Shown: one piece after another, positions 34,775-43,944 of the stretch
How positions within the stretch are numbered: the first letter of the stretch is position 1
Layout of the letters: each line of letters opens with the position of its first letter
Assembly (NCBI RefSeq): GCF_003443895.1
Contig: NZ_QQOA01000025.1
Coordinates: 49,357 to 113,356, forward strand
Direction of reading: 5' to 3'
Source of the DNA: Paraburkholderia phosphatilytica
GTDB taxonomy: Bacteria > Pseudomonadota > Gammaproteobacteria > Burkholderiales > Burkholderiaceae
Length of the DNA: 64,000 nt
Position numbers and translations under genes: made by a program
Notes under the pieces: generated by a model
The model's input: the letters and a program-made list of their open reading frames with translations, nothing else
What the model was told of the DNA's origin: nothing
Database searches by the model: none

Positions 34775-36025
34775 TCAGCCTTCGCGCGCCGGTGGCTCGG
34801 CGCCCGCCGCGACCGCCGAACGGATCGCCTTCACCGTGTCCAGCAGCCGCTGCTCGATGTCGCCGAGTTCCACCGGATCGACCTTGATGCCGCGCCGCAT
34901 GATCCACGAGATCTCGTTGCGGCGCGCCTCCGCCATCACCGACTGCAGCAGTTCGATCGCCGCCGGGCTCGCGTTCGATGCGAACAGCTTCGCGAGGTCG
35001 TACGAGTCGGACTGGCCGACCGCTTCAAAGAGCGTGCGCTGGTCGACGTACTGCAGGTCGTCGAGCGACTGCACGTCCACCACCTTGCGCGGATTGCGCC
35101 GCGAGAAATACGCGGTGCCTTTCTGCTCGACGTAGTTGAGCACGCGGCTCTTGCGGAACGCGAACACGTCTTCGGCGATCTCGCCGTGCGACAGCTTGCT
35201 GAGGATCATCGCCTTGTCGACGGCGATCAGCGCTTCCAGCTCCGCGAGATCGATCAGTTCGAGCTCGCTGTTGAGCGCGGTGTCGAGATCGTCGTTCGCG
35301 ACCTGCTGCGCGCGCTCGGTGATCCGCGCCGGATCGAACACCACGTGGTGGCGGGGTGACACGCTGTCCGCGCTACCCGGCCGCGTCGCGACGTTGCCGA
35401 GAAATTCGGCGGGCTTGCCGTCCATCGCGATCAGGTTCAGACGCTCCATGCGCTTCAGCATCGTCATCACGCGCGCCCGCGAATGGCCGGCAATCGCGCG
35501 GCAGCGCTTCACGACTTCGGCGAGCGGAATAGACACTTCGTCGCTGCGGCGCGAACGTTCGTGCGTCCACTCGTTGATGCCTTCGACGTTCTCGGACGTC
35601 GCCATCAGCGCCAGCACATGCGCGTACGAGACGATCGCCGGCAGGAAATCGGCGCGCGTGTAGGCCGCGAGCATTTCGTCGCGCTTGCGCGCGCGGCGTA
35701 CGAGCGTGCGGACCATGTGGCGCACGAGCGGCGACGAGCGTTCCAGCTCCTGCTCGATCGCGCTGGCCTCGACGACCGTCAGCTGACAGAACGTCAGCGC
35801 CTTCGCGGTGTGCGTGCGAGGTTCGGGCGGGAGAATCGCGGCTTCGCCGAAGAATTCCCCCTTGCCCAGCGTAGCGAGCACGACGGTCTTGTCGTCGCAG
35901 TGCGTCGAGAGCTGGACCTTACCGTCAGTAATCAGATAGACGACGGCTTCGCCACCGTAGCCTTCGGAGTAGATGACTTCACCGGGCGCGGCGGTGCGCG
36001 TCCGGGTAGCACGTTGCTGGTTCAT
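34775..36025 (-). CDS. Cyclic-nucleotide-binding / winged helix / FliG-C-like fusion
   Basis: A 416-residue protein. Residues 10-115 form a cNMP-binding domain (EVIYSEGYGGEAVVYLITDG, GKGEFFGEAAILPPEPRT). Residues about 165-205 look like a Crp-type winged helix (IPLAEVVKRCRAIAGHSRAR, then RLNLIAM). Residues about 258-403 resemble the FliG C-terminal armadillo fold: repeat-like blocks LAELEALIAVDKAMILSKLS and LDDLQYVDQRTLFEAVGQSD, then LAKLFASNASPAAIELLQ and VELGDIEQRLLDTVKAIR. The second block matches the FliG pattern F.D...LDDR.IQ..L. It starts an operon with MotA- and MotB-like genes 52 bases on. I infer a second-messenger-responsive rotor-like partner of this stator; the FliG relation is by eye. 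Confidence 0.7.
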   Translation of the reverse strand: MNQQRATRTRTAAPGEVIYSEGYGGEAVVYLITDGKVQLSTHCDDKTVVLATLGKGEFFGEAAILPPEPRTHTAKALTFCQLTVVEASAIEQELERSSPLVRHMVRTLVRRARKRDEMLAAYTRADFLPAIVSYAHVLALMATSENVEGINEWTHERSRRSDEVSIPLAEVVKRCRAIAGHSRARVMTMLKRMERLNLIAMDGKPAEFLGNVATRPGSADSVSPRHHVVFDPARITERAQQVANDDLDTALNSELELIDLAELEALIAVDKAMILSKLSHGEIAEDVFAFRKSRVLNYVEQKGTAYFSRRNPRKVVDVQSLDDLQYVDQRTLFEAVGQSDSYDLAKLFASNASPAAIELLQSVMAEARRNEISWIMRRGIKVDPVELGDIEQRLLDTVKAIRSAVAAGAEPPAREG

Positions 36026-36342
36026 GTTGGTCCCCCGGAGCCGGGCTGATTTTCGCCACTGTGTGGCTGTCTGTCTGAGCCTTTTAACGGCGGCGCGCGC
36101 GGCCGACTTAACATTTTGTTACAACTTCCGGTAAGGATTTTCCGGGGCTTGCGCGGATGCGCGAGTTCTGTTCGATGCAATGCGATGCGGCACCGCGTTC
36201 ATTTGGTTATCAGGTTTGCTTCGTTGCCCGGCAGAGCGTGGCCCGGTAGCGTGCTGCATGAGTCGCTGCCTGTCTGTCTGCCGCTTGTCATGCGGATGAA
36301 AGGCGCGGCTTCGTCGCCATCCAACCGCACGCGTTCGTCTCC
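36026..36342. promoter_or_regulatory. Divergent region of stator operon and ABC transporter
   Basis: 317 bases between the leftward cNMP/FliG/MotAB operon and the rightward ABC ATPase gene. The part at 36105-36150 (AACATTTTGTTACAAC) is A/T-rich for this genome and may hold the leftward promoter. No open frame of note. Confidence 0.4.
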
Positions 36343-37854
36343 ATGTCTTCTCCCGTTCTGCACGCCGCCGGCATCGGCAAGCGCTTCGGTTCGAGCATCG
36401 CGCTCGATCGCGTCGATCTGTCGATTGAAGCGGGCGAGGTCGTCGCGTTGATGGGTGCGAACGGAGCGGGCAAGTCGACGCTAGTGAAGATCTTCAGCGG
36501 CGTGTATCGGGCCGATCATGGTGGTTTGACGCTGACGGGGAAGCCTTACGTTCCTCAATCGCCGCATGATGCCGTGCAGCGCGGCATCGCTACCGTGCAT
36601 CAGGCGATCGCCGATGCGGTCGTGCCGACGCTGTCCGTCGCGGACAATCTGCTGCTCGACCAGTTCTGCGATCGCCAGTCGCGATGGTTCGTGCCGGCGC
36701 GCGTGCGTCGCCGCGAAGCCGCGCAGCGTGCGGCGCGCGTGGGACTCGACGTCGATCTCGATGTGCCGCTCGCCAGCCTGCCTCTCGCGGCGCAGCAACG
36801 CGTGACGATCGCGCGGGCCCTGGCTACGCGTCCCGCGCTGCTGATTCTCGACGAACCGACCGCAAGCCTTTCGGCTGCCGAAGCTGAGCGGCTGTTCGAA
36901 CTGATCGGGCGTCTGCGCGGCGAAGGCGTCGCGACGCTGCTGGTGTCGCATCGTCATGGCGATCTGCGGCGCGTCGCGGATCGTGTGGTCGTGATGCGCG
37001 ATGGACGCATCGTCGCGCAGATGCCGAAGCCCATCGATTTCGACGCCGCGCTCGAAGCGATGCTGGGACGACCGCTGCACGACGCGCGTGCGCAAACCGG
37101 AGCAGGCACGCCGACCGATGACAGCAATGGTGATACGGCGCAACCCGCGCTCAGCGTGCGCGGTCTGCGCTTGCGCACCGACAGCGCGCCGTTCGACATC
37201 GACGTGCGGCGCGGCGAGATCGTCGCGATCGCGGGTCCGATCGGCAGCGGCAAGTCGCGTTTCGCGCGCACGCTGTTCGGCGTATCGAAGGCGCTTGCCG
37301 GCACCGTCACGCTCGATGGCGCGCGCTGGCAGCCACGTTCTCCCGCCGACGCGATCCGCGCGGGCGTGTTCATGCTCAGCGAGGATCGCCGCCGCACGTC
37401 GCTGTTTCCCGACAGCGTGCCGTTCGCGACGATCGCGGGCACGATCGGTTTTCCGTTTCTGTCGCGCTGGTTCAGCCGCGGTTTCGTGCAGGGCCGCCGC
37501 GAACGTCAGGCGGCCGTCGATGCGATCGAACGCTTCGGCATTCGCTGTCGCGGACCGGAAGACCGGCCGGGCCGGCTTTCCGGCGGCAACCAGCAGAAGG
37601 TCGTGCTTGCGCGCTGGCACGCGGAGCCCGCGCGCGTGCTGCTGCTCGATGAACCGTTCCAGGGCGTGGATGCCGGCGCGCGCGCCGATATCGTCGAACT
37701 GCTGCGCCGTCACGCGCATCGCCGCGCGACGCTCGTGTTCGTCAGCGATCTCGAGGAAGCGCTCGAAGTAGCCGATCGCATCGTGCATTTCGATCGCGGC
37801 GCGCCCGAATTTTCCAAGCCATCCAACCGTTTCACTACCGATCAGTCATCCTGA
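36343..37854 (+). CDS. Ribose-type ABC transporter ATPase (two fused domains)
   Basis: A 503-residue protein with two ATPase halves, as in RbsA. Domain 1 has Walker A GANGAGKST and Walker B LLILDEPTASLS, but its signature motif is degenerate (LPLAAQQRVTIARAL). Domain 2 has GPIGSGKS, signature LSGGNQQKVVLAR and LLLDEPFQGVD. It energises import through the permease encoded next, whose ATG overlaps its stop (TGATG). No binding protein gene is in this operon; the one at 46635 in the monooxygenase operon is a candidate partner. It is the first gene of the organosulfur-type region. Confidence 0.9.
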   Translation: MSSPVLHAAGIGKRFGSSIALDRVDLSIEAGEVVALMGANGAGKSTLVKIFSGVYRADHGGLTLTGKPYVPQSPHDAVQRGIATVHQAIADAVVPTLSVADNLLLDQFCDRQSRWFVPARVRRREAAQRAARVGLDVDLDVPLASLPLAAQQRVTIARALATRPALLILDEPTASLSAAEAERLFELIGRLRGEGVATLLVSHRHGDLRRVADRVVVMRDGRIVAQMPKPIDFDAALEAMLGRPLHDARAQTGAGTPTDDSNGDTAQPALSVRGLRLRTDSAPFDIDVRRGEIVAIAGPIGSGKSRFARTLFGVSKALAGTVTLDGARWQPRSPADAIRAGVFMLSEDRRRTSLFPDSVPFATIAGTIGFPFLSRWFSRGFVQGRRERQAAVDAIERFGIRCRGPEDRPGRLSGGNQQKVVLARWHAEPARVLLLDEPFQGVDAGARADIVELLRRHAHRRATLVFVSDLEEALEVADRIVHFDRGAPEFSKPSNRFTTDQSS

Positions 37855-38936
37855 TGAAATCGAGTACGTCATCGAACGATCCGCCCGTCGGCGCCGTCGC
37901 GCCGCCGCTTCATCGCGATATGATCATCGCGCGCACGCCGCGTGCGCAGGTGTGGCGCACAGCGCTGGAACGCAGCGGCATGCTGCTCGCGCTGGCCGCG
38001 CTCGTGGTGCTGTTCGCGATCGAGCAGCCCGCGTTTCTGCGCGTCGACAACCTGTTCAGCATCCTGCAGAGCGTGTCGATCACCGCGCTGCTCGGCATCG
38101 GCGTGACCATCACGCTGGCGGCGGGCGGATTCGATCTGTCGGTGGGGAGTATCGCGGCCTCCGCGCAGATGGCGGCGAGCTACGTGCTGGTCGTGTGGAG
38201 CGGCGGTGCGTGGTCGGCGCTGGCCGCGTGTCTCGCGCTCGGCGCGGCCGCTGGACTCTTCAACGCGCTGCTGATCACGCGGTTGCGCGTGCCCGATCAG
38301 CTCGCGACGCTCGGCACGCTGTTCCTGCTCGCGGGGCTGCAACTGATTCCGACCGGCGGCCGGTCGCTCACGACGGGCACGATCCTGCCGGATGGCAACG
38401 AGGCGTCGGGCATCTTCCCGGACGCGTTTCTCGCGCTCGGCAGGCTGCGCGTGTTCGACGTCGTGCCGCTGCCGGTGATCGTGCTCGTGCTGCTGACGGT
38501 GCTGGCCAGCGTCGTGATGGAGACGACGCGCTGGGGCCGTGTGCTGTACGCGATCGGCGGCAACGAGACGGCCGCGCGTCTCGCCGGTGCGCCGACGGCG
38601 CGCTATCGCGCGGCCGCGTACGTTGCGTCCGGCGCGATCGCTGCGCTCGGCGGCGTGCTGATCGCGGCGCGCGTAGGCCGCGGCGATGTGAGCGCCGGTC
38701 ACTCGCTGCTGCTCGACGCGGTGGCGGCGGCACTGGTGGGCTACGCGGTGGGCGGCGCGAAGCGGCCAAATGTGCTGGGCACGGTGATCGGCGCGGTGTT
38801 CGTCGGCGTGCTGCTCAATGGGCTCACGATGCTGAACGCGCCGTACTACATGCAGGATTTCATCAAGGGCGCGTTACTGGTCGGCGCGCTTGCGTTCACG
38901 TTCAGCGTCGGCAAGCGCGAGGAAGGGCACGCGTGA
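37854..38936 (+). CDS. Ribose-type ABC transporter permease
   Basis: A 360-residue RbsC-like permease with about ten membrane segments. The family cytoplasmic-loop region AGGFDLSVGSIAASAQMAA and NETAARLAGAPTARYR are recognisable. It shares one base with the upstream ATPase stop, indicating translational coupling. Its C-terminus faces the convergent permease of the second ABC system across a hairpin at 38943-39001. Confidence 0.9.
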   Translation: MKSSTSSNDPPVGAVAPPLHRDMIIARTPRAQVWRTALERSGMLLALAALVVLFAIEQPAFLRVDNLFSILQSVSITALLGIGVTITLAAGGFDLSVGSIAASAQMAASYVLVVWSGGAWSALAACLALGAAAGLFNALLITRLRVPDQLATLGTLFLLAGLQLIPTGGRSLTTGTILPDGNEASGIFPDAFLALGRLRVFDVVPLPVIVLVLLTVLASVVMETTRWGRVLYAIGGNETAARLAGAPTARYRAAAYVASGAIAALGGVLIAARVGRGDVSAGHSLLLDAVAAALVGYAVGGAKRPNVLGTVIGAVFVGVLLNGLTMLNAPYYMQDFIKGALLVGALAFTFSVGKREEGHA

Positions 38937-38942
38937 CCGCTG

Positions 38943-39001
38943 GCGCCGGCAATGGCACGCATGCACGAGATATCTCGCGTGCGCATCGAGATTGCCGGCG
39001 C
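38943..39001. terminator. Long imperfect hairpin between convergent operons
   Basis: The 11-base arms GCGCCGGCAAT (38943-38953) and ATTGCCGGCGC (38991-39001) are perfectly complementary. Inside lie GCACGC/GCGTGC arms and a perfect GAGATATCTC palindrome at 38967-38976. It lies exactly between two convergent permease genes, so a bidirectional transcription-stop role is likely, although no T tract follows either arm. Confidence 0.6.
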
Positions 39002-39029
39002 ATGACGTGCCGCGCGCGGCCCCTGGAAC

Positions 39030-40019
39030 CTAAGCGAAACGCGCGCCGCGCTGCGCGAAACTGATTGCGAGCACCGCGAGAATCACGACGCCCGTCGCGA
39101 CCTGCTGCCAGTAGAAGTTCCAGCCGATCAGCAGCAGCCCGTTCGCGACGAGGCTCAGCAGCAGCACGCCGAGCAGCGTCCCCGCGACGCCGGGCCGGCG
39201 CGCAGGCGACAGCGTCGTGCCGATGAAGGTCGCGCCGATCGCGTTCATCAGATAGCCGTTACCCGCCTGCGGCACATACGCCTTGACCGTCGACGACAGC
39301 AGCAGCCCGACCACGCCATACAGCAGCGCGCTGGCGATGAAGGTCGCGCTGACGATGGCCGGTACCGGCAGCCCCGAATAGCGCGCGACGCCCGGCTGCG
39401 CGCCAAGCGCCGCGACCTGACGCCCGAACACTGAATGCCCGAGCGCGACATGCGGCGCGAGCGCGAGCACCGCGACGATCCACAGCGGCACGGGAACGCC
39501 CGCGAATGTGCCGTGCGCGAGCGCGCTGAAGAGAGGCGGCAACGCGACGTTGAGCAGATAGACGGGCTGGCCGCCGTCGGTGGCGAGCTGCTGCACGGTC
39601 TGGCCGATGAAGAGCGTGCCGAGCGTCGCGAGAAACGGCGCGATGCCGATCCGCGCGACCAGCACCGCGTTCAGCGCGCCCGTCAGCGCCGCGGCCGCGA
39701 GACCGCCGAGCGCCGCGAGCAGCAGGTTCGTGTGATGCGCGCACAGCAGCACGAAGACGAGACTCGCGACGTCGACCGACGTGCCGAGCGACAGGTCCAC
39801 CGCGCCGAGCGACACCGCGAGCGTCATGCCGAGCGACGCGATCGCGAGCAGCGCGAAGTTGTTCAGCAGCACGTCGGCGAGATTGCCGGGCCGCGCGAAG
39901 CCGGGCGCGAATACAGCAAAGAACACGATCACCGCGACCAGCGCGGCGACGAGTGCGAAGCGCTGCAGCTTCGCGAGCGCGGCCGGGAGCTGTTGCAGGA
40001 GGGACGAGCGGTCAGTCAT
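39030..40019 (-). CDS. Ribose-type ABC transporter permease (second system, subunit 2)
   Basis: A 329-residue RbsC-like permease (SLGAVDLSLGTSVDVASL, SVFGRQVAALGAQPGVARYS). Its start overlaps the end of the upstream permease gene by 8 bases. Together the two probably form a heterodimeric membrane channel for the ABC system whose ATPase and binding protein lie further upstream in the same leftward operon. Confidence 0.88.
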   Translation of the reverse strand: MTDRSSLLQQLPAALAKLQRFALVAALVAVIVFFAVFAPGFARPGNLADVLLNNFALLAIASLGMTLAVSLGAVDLSLGTSVDVASLVFVLLCAHHTNLLLAALGGLAAAALTGALNAVLVARIGIAPFLATLGTLFIGQTVQQLATDGGQPVYLLNVALPPLFSALAHGTFAGVPVPLWIVAVLALAPHVALGHSVFGRQVAALGAQPGVARYSGLPVPAIVSATFIASALLYGVVGLLLSSTVKAYVPQAGNGYLMNAIGATFIGTTLSPARRPGVAGTLLGVLLLSLVANGLLLIGWNFYWQQVATGVVILAVLAISFAQRGARFA

Positions 40020-41031
40020 ACGCGTGGCTCCCGGCGAGGCGGCGCCGCACGATCGCCGTCGTCGCGACGACGAACAGGATCAGCGCGCCTTCCACGCCGT
40101 TGACGTAGTAGCTCGACACGTTGTCGAGCTGGAATCCGTTGACGATCGCGCCGATGAACAGCACGGCGCACAGCGTGCCGGGGATCGTGGGCACGAGGCG
40201 GCGCGAGAACACCACGCCGAGCAGCGACGCGGCGACCACCGCGAGCAGGTTGTCGCCCGCGCCCGGCGCACTGCCGCTCAGCAGTGCCGCCGACGCGAGC
40301 GCGGCCAGCGCGGCGGCGATGCCGGACAGCACGTAGCTCGCCGCGACGTAACGTTGTGTGCGCAGTCCGGCCGCGCGCGCGGCGTCGCGATGCGCGCCGA
40401 CCGCCGCGAGTCGCAAACCGAACGGCGTGTAGTGCACGAGCGCGGTGAATAGCACGGCAGCCAGCAGCAGTGTGTACGCGAGGTGCGGCACGGCGAACGG
40501 ACCGTCGTCCAGCAGCCACGTCGTCAGCGCGCCGCTCGTGGACACCGACGTGTTCTGCGTCAGCACGAGCTCGAAGCCGGCGGCGATGTTCATCGTGGTC
40601 AGCGTGGCAAGCAGCGGCACGATGCGCAGCGCGATCACGGCCACCGCGTTGATCGCGCCCACGGCGGCGCCGGCCGCGAGCGTCAACGCGACCGCGAGTG
40701 TGGGAGGCAAACCATCGCGTTGCGCGACCGCAAACGCGGCGGCGCACAAGCCGAGATTGGCCGCGACCGACAGATCGAGACCGCCGCGGATCGGGTCCGG
40801 TCCGCCCGCGATCAGCACGATGGTCAGCCCAAAGCCGAGCAGGCCGATCACCACCGACTGCTGCAGCACGTTCGCAAGATTCGCGACGGTCAGGAATAGC
40901 GGCGACGTGAGCGCGAAGCCGGCCACCACGACGGCGAACGCGAGCGCCGTACCGCTGCGCAGCCAGAACTGCGGATCGCGCAGGCGGGGCGTGCCTGCCG
41001 GCGCGGAAGAAAGTTCGAGCGTTTCGCTCAT
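40012..41031 (-). CDS. Ribose-type ABC transporter permease (second system, subunit 1)
   Basis: A 339-residue RbsC-like permease. The start at MSETLELSSAPAGTPRL is preferred over an upstream in-frame ATG that would overlap the ATPase gene. The family motif is extended here (AGGPDPIRGGLDLSVAANL), with an insertion of several residues as seen in some subfamilies. About ten membrane segments. It overlaps the next permease gene by 8 bases. Confidence 0.88.
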   Translation of the reverse strand: MSETLELSSAPAGTPRLRDPQFWLRSGTALAFAVVVAGFALTSPLFLTVANLANVLQQSVVIGLLGFGLTIVLIAGGPDPIRGGLDLSVAANLGLCAAAFAVAQRDGLPPTLAVALTLAAGAAVGAINAVAVIALRIVPLLATLTTMNIAAGFELVLTQNTSVSTSGALTTWLLDDGPFAVPHLAYTLLLAAVLFTALVHYTPFGLRLAAVGAHRDAARAAGLRTQRYVAASYVLSGIAAALAALASAALLSGSAPGAGDNLLAVVAASLLGVVFSRRLVPTIPGTLCAVLFIGAIVNGFQLDNVSSYYVNGVEGALILFVVATTAIVRRRLAGSHAYD

Positions 41032-41104
41032 GAGGGTGTCCTGAGTGTGGGGAAAGCGCGGATGTGCGCGACAGCTGGCAGGCGATGGCTGGGACACAGG
41101 CTGT

Positions 41105-42652
41105 TCATGCCGCGTTCCGTTCATGCGGCGCGATCGTCTCCCGTGCACCGGTTGCCCATGCGAGCACCGTCTGCGTATCCGTTTCGCGCGCTACGAGTTC
41201 GCGCACGATGCGGCCGCGCTTCATCACGAGCACGCGATCGGCGACACCGAGCAGTTCGATCAGGTCGCTCGAAAACAGCAGCACGCCGGCGCCATCGCGC
41301 ACGAGGCCGTCGAGCAGCCGGTAGATCTCCGCTTTTGCGCCGACGTCGACACCCACCGTCGGCTCATCGAGCAGATACAGCGACGACGCACGGCTCAACC
41401 ACTTTGCGACCGCGACCTTCTGCTGGTTGCCGCCGGACAGGTGCCGCACCGGCGTCTCGGCGCTGTGCGTGCGGATCGTCAGCGCGGCGACGAGGCGTGC
41501 GACCACGCCGGTCTCCCGCCGACGCGCAAGCAGCCCGAAGCGGCTCACGCGGGCGAGGCTCGCGAGCATCGTGTTCTCGCGCACGGATAACGCAGTGGCG
41601 ACGCCATGCGTACGGCGATCCTCGGGCACAAACGCGATGCCGTTGCGCACTGCGTCGAGCGGACGCCGCAAGCGCACGGTGCGCCCCGCGATGCCGACGA
41701 TGCCCGCCACGCCGCGCTCGAGACCGAACAGCGCACGCAACAGCGGTTTGCCGCCGGAGCCGAGCAGGCCCGTGATGCCGACCACTTCGCCGCGTCGCAC
41801 GTCGAACGACACGTCTTCGAAGCGGCCGGGCGCCGTGAGATCGCGCGCGCTCAGCGCGATATCGCCGGGCGTGCGCGACGACGCAGGCGTATGCGTTGCC
41901 ACCGGAGCGCCGATCATCGCTTCGACGAGCGCTTCAGTCGGCGTCGCACGCGCATCGACGTGCGCGACGTCGACGCCATCGCGCAGCACGCTGACCGTAT
42001 CGCAGATCTGCGCGATCTCGTTCAGATAGTGCGACACGTACAGGATCGTCAGGCCGCGCGCCCGCAGCGTATCGATTGTGCTCAGCAGGCGGTCTACCTC
42101 GCGCGACACGAGCGCGGCGGTCGGTTCGTCGAACACGAGGATGCGCGGCGAGCCGATCAGCGCGCGCGTGATCTGCACGATCTGCTGTCCCGCGACGGAG
42201 AGCTCGCCGATCAAACGGTCCGGCGCGAGATCGATGCCGAAATGCGCGTGCAACGCTTCGCGTGCGTGCCGTTTGAGACGGCGCGTATCGAGCGGGCGTA
42301 ACGCGCCGGCCGCGCGCGGCCCGAATGCGGGTTCGTTGCCGAGCGCAAGCGCTTCGGCCACCGTCGACGTAGGCGGCAGCAGGCGTTCCTGATGGATGAA
42401 CGCGATGCCCGACGGCGCGACGCCGTGCGGCTGCAGCGCGCCGTGCACGCTGACCGTGCCCGCGTCGGCTGCATGAATACCCGCGAGAATCTTGATCAGC
42501 GTGGACTTGCCTGCGCCGTTCTGCCCGATGAGTCCATGCACGGTGCCGGGCGCTACTTCGAGCGACGCGCCGCGCAACGCGGGCACGCCGTCGAAATGCT
42601 TGACGATGCCGGCCAGCGCGAGCGCCGCCGGCGGCGCGACCGGTGCGCTCAT
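41105..42652 (-). CDS. Ribose-type ABC transporter ATPase (second system)
   Basis: A 515-residue double ATPase. Domain 1: GQNGAGKST, LSVAGQQIVQITRAL, ILVFDEPTAAL. Domain 2: a non-canonical Walker A (GLLGSGGKP in place of GxxGxGKS/T), LSGGNQQKVAVAK and LYLLDEPTVGVD. Asymmetry between the halves is common in this family. Its ATG overlaps the stop of the upstream binding-protein gene (ATGA), and a 73-base gap separates it from the permease genes. Confidence 0.9.
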   Translation of the reverse strand: MSAPVAPPAALALAGIVKHFDGVPALRGASLEVAPGTVHGLIGQNGAGKSTLIKILAGIHAADAGTVSVHGALQPHGVAPSGIAFIHQERLLPPTSTVAEALALGNEPAFGPRAAGALRPLDTRRLKRHAREALHAHFGIDLAPDRLIGELSVAGQQIVQITRALIGSPRILVFDEPTAALVSREVDRLLSTIDTLRARGLTILYVSHYLNEIAQICDTVSVLRDGVDVAHVDARATPTEALVEAMIGAPVATHTPASSRTPGDIALSARDLTAPGRFEDVSFDVRRGEVVGITGLLGSGGKPLLRALFGLERGVAGIVGIAGRTVRLRRPLDAVRNGIAFVPEDRRTHGVATALSVRENTMLASLARVSRFGLLARRRETGVVARLVAALTIRTHSAETPVRHLSGGNQQKVAVAKWLSRASSLYLLDEPTVGVDVGAKAEIYRLLDGLVRDGAGVLLFSSDLIELLGVADRVLVMKRGRIVRELVARETDTQTVLAWATGARETIAPHERNAA

Positions 42653-43686
42653 TTCGCAGCAATCTGGCCGAGGGTCTGCTGCAGCGCGCCGGCGTTGTCC
42701 TTCGTGACGAGGATCGACGGCACGTAGGTGTACGGCGCGAGATCGCGATTGCCCGCGAGATAACGCGCGACGTTATCTACCGCGGTCTTGCCGATCAGCG
42801 CGGGTTGTTGCGCGACTACCGCGGCGGCACTCGATTTCGGGTCTTTCACGAGCGTCACGACGTCGGGGCTGCCGTCCACCGCGTAGGTCTTGATCTCGTC
42901 GCGATGCGCGGCGTCAACCGCTTGCGTCGCGCCGACCTGCGGCACGTCCCACGCGGCCCAGATCGCGGCAATCTGCCCCTTCGGATACTTCGCGAGCAGC
43001 TGGCTCACCTGTGCATACGCGCTTTGCACCGTGTTCGGAATCACGTCGCGCAGCTCGGGTTCGATGATGTGCACCTTCGGGTAGTACTTGAGCACGGACT
43101 TCAGCTGGTCGTAGCGGATCGCGCAGACCGGCACGCCGTAGAAGCCGTTGAAGACGAGGATGTTGCCTTCGCCGTGAATGTCGTTGACGAGCTTCAGCGC
43201 GAGCTGTTCGCCGATGAAGAAATTGTCGGACGTGGTGTCGTTCAGGCTCGACGGCGACGCGGTGTCGATCGTGAAGAGCGGGATGCCGGCCTGGCGGATT
43301 TTCTGCAGCCACGGCTCCAGCACCGAAGCGGTGCCGAGCTGCTCGACGATCGCATCGGGCTTCTGCGCGATCAGCGTCTGGATCTGCGCGATCTGGCGGT
43401 TGTCGTTACGGCCGGCGTCGAGTGCGATCGGCGTGCCGCCCAGCCGCTTCACTTCGTCGATCGCGCCCTGGTAGGCCTTCAGATCCCAGTAGTGATCGGT
43501 GCCCACCGCGGTGATGCCGATCCGCTTGCCCTTCAGCGAAGGCACGTTGCTGTCGTTAGTGGCTGCGTCCGTCGCGCCCTGCGCGTGAGTCAACGGTGCG
43601 ATACCTGCGAGTACGAGCGTGGCAGCCGCGACGAGCGGGGGCAGTGCGCGAGCGCGCGGGAGCGAGGCGAGAATCCGGCGAATCAT
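42649..43686 (-). CDS. ABC transporter sugar-type binding protein (second system)
   Basis: A 345-residue periplasmic binding protein type I. Signal peptide ends around LTHAQG; the mature part shows KRIGITAVGTDHYWDLKAYQ, QTLIAQKPDAIVEQLG and GEGNILVFNGFYGVPVCAIR. It starts the leftward operon SBP-ATPase-permease-permease, so it delivers the ligand to that importer. The family usually binds sugars, but its place beside SfnB and FMN-monooxygenase genes suggests an organosulfur compound, perhaps a sulfonated sugar. That is inference. Confidence 0.88.
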   Translation of the reverse strand: MIRRILASLPRARALPPLVAAATLVLAGIAPLTHAQGATDAATNDSNVPSLKGKRIGITAVGTDHYWDLKAYQGAIDEVKRLGGTPIALDAGRNDNRQIAQIQTLIAQKPDAIVEQLGTASVLEPWLQKIRQAGIPLFTIDTASPSSLNDTTSDNFFIGEQLALKLVNDIHGEGNILVFNGFYGVPVCAIRYDQLKSVLKYYPKVHIIEPELRDVIPNTVQSAYAQVSQLLAKYPKGQIAAIWAAWDVPQVGATQAVDAAHRDEIKTYAVDGSPDVVTLVKDPKSSAAAVVAQQPALIGKTAVDNVARYLAGNRDLAPYTYVPSILVTKDNAGALQQTLGQIAAK

Positions 43687-43944
43687 GATGGCGTCGAGAT
43701 CGAGAGAGTGTGGTTATAACGGAGATGAAGAGCCCGAAAAGGCTGAGGCGACTCTACTCAACAGTCGATGCGGATTGAAACCATCGATTCACGCTATGTT
43801 TATCGACCGGATGGCGGGCAGTAAATCGCACGTGAACTGCAATTCATCGGCGCTCCGAACGAATAACGATGTTCCAAACCCTCGTTTGGTCGCGCCCAGG
43901 GCCGCTGATAGATTGGGCAAACAGTCACTGAAGCGGAGTCCTGC
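43687..43944. promoter_or_regulatory. Divergent promoter region with CCAAAC/GTTTGG inverted repeat
   Basis: 258 bases between the ABC operon (left) and the sfnB-like operon (right), richer in A/T than its surroundings. A perfect 6-base inverted repeat CCAAAC-N4-GTTTGG lies at 43874-43889, about 55 bases before the start codon of the sfnB-like gene. A second GCCCA/TGGGC pair follows. I cannot assign a -24/-12 or -35/-10 promoter. Confidence 0.45.
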
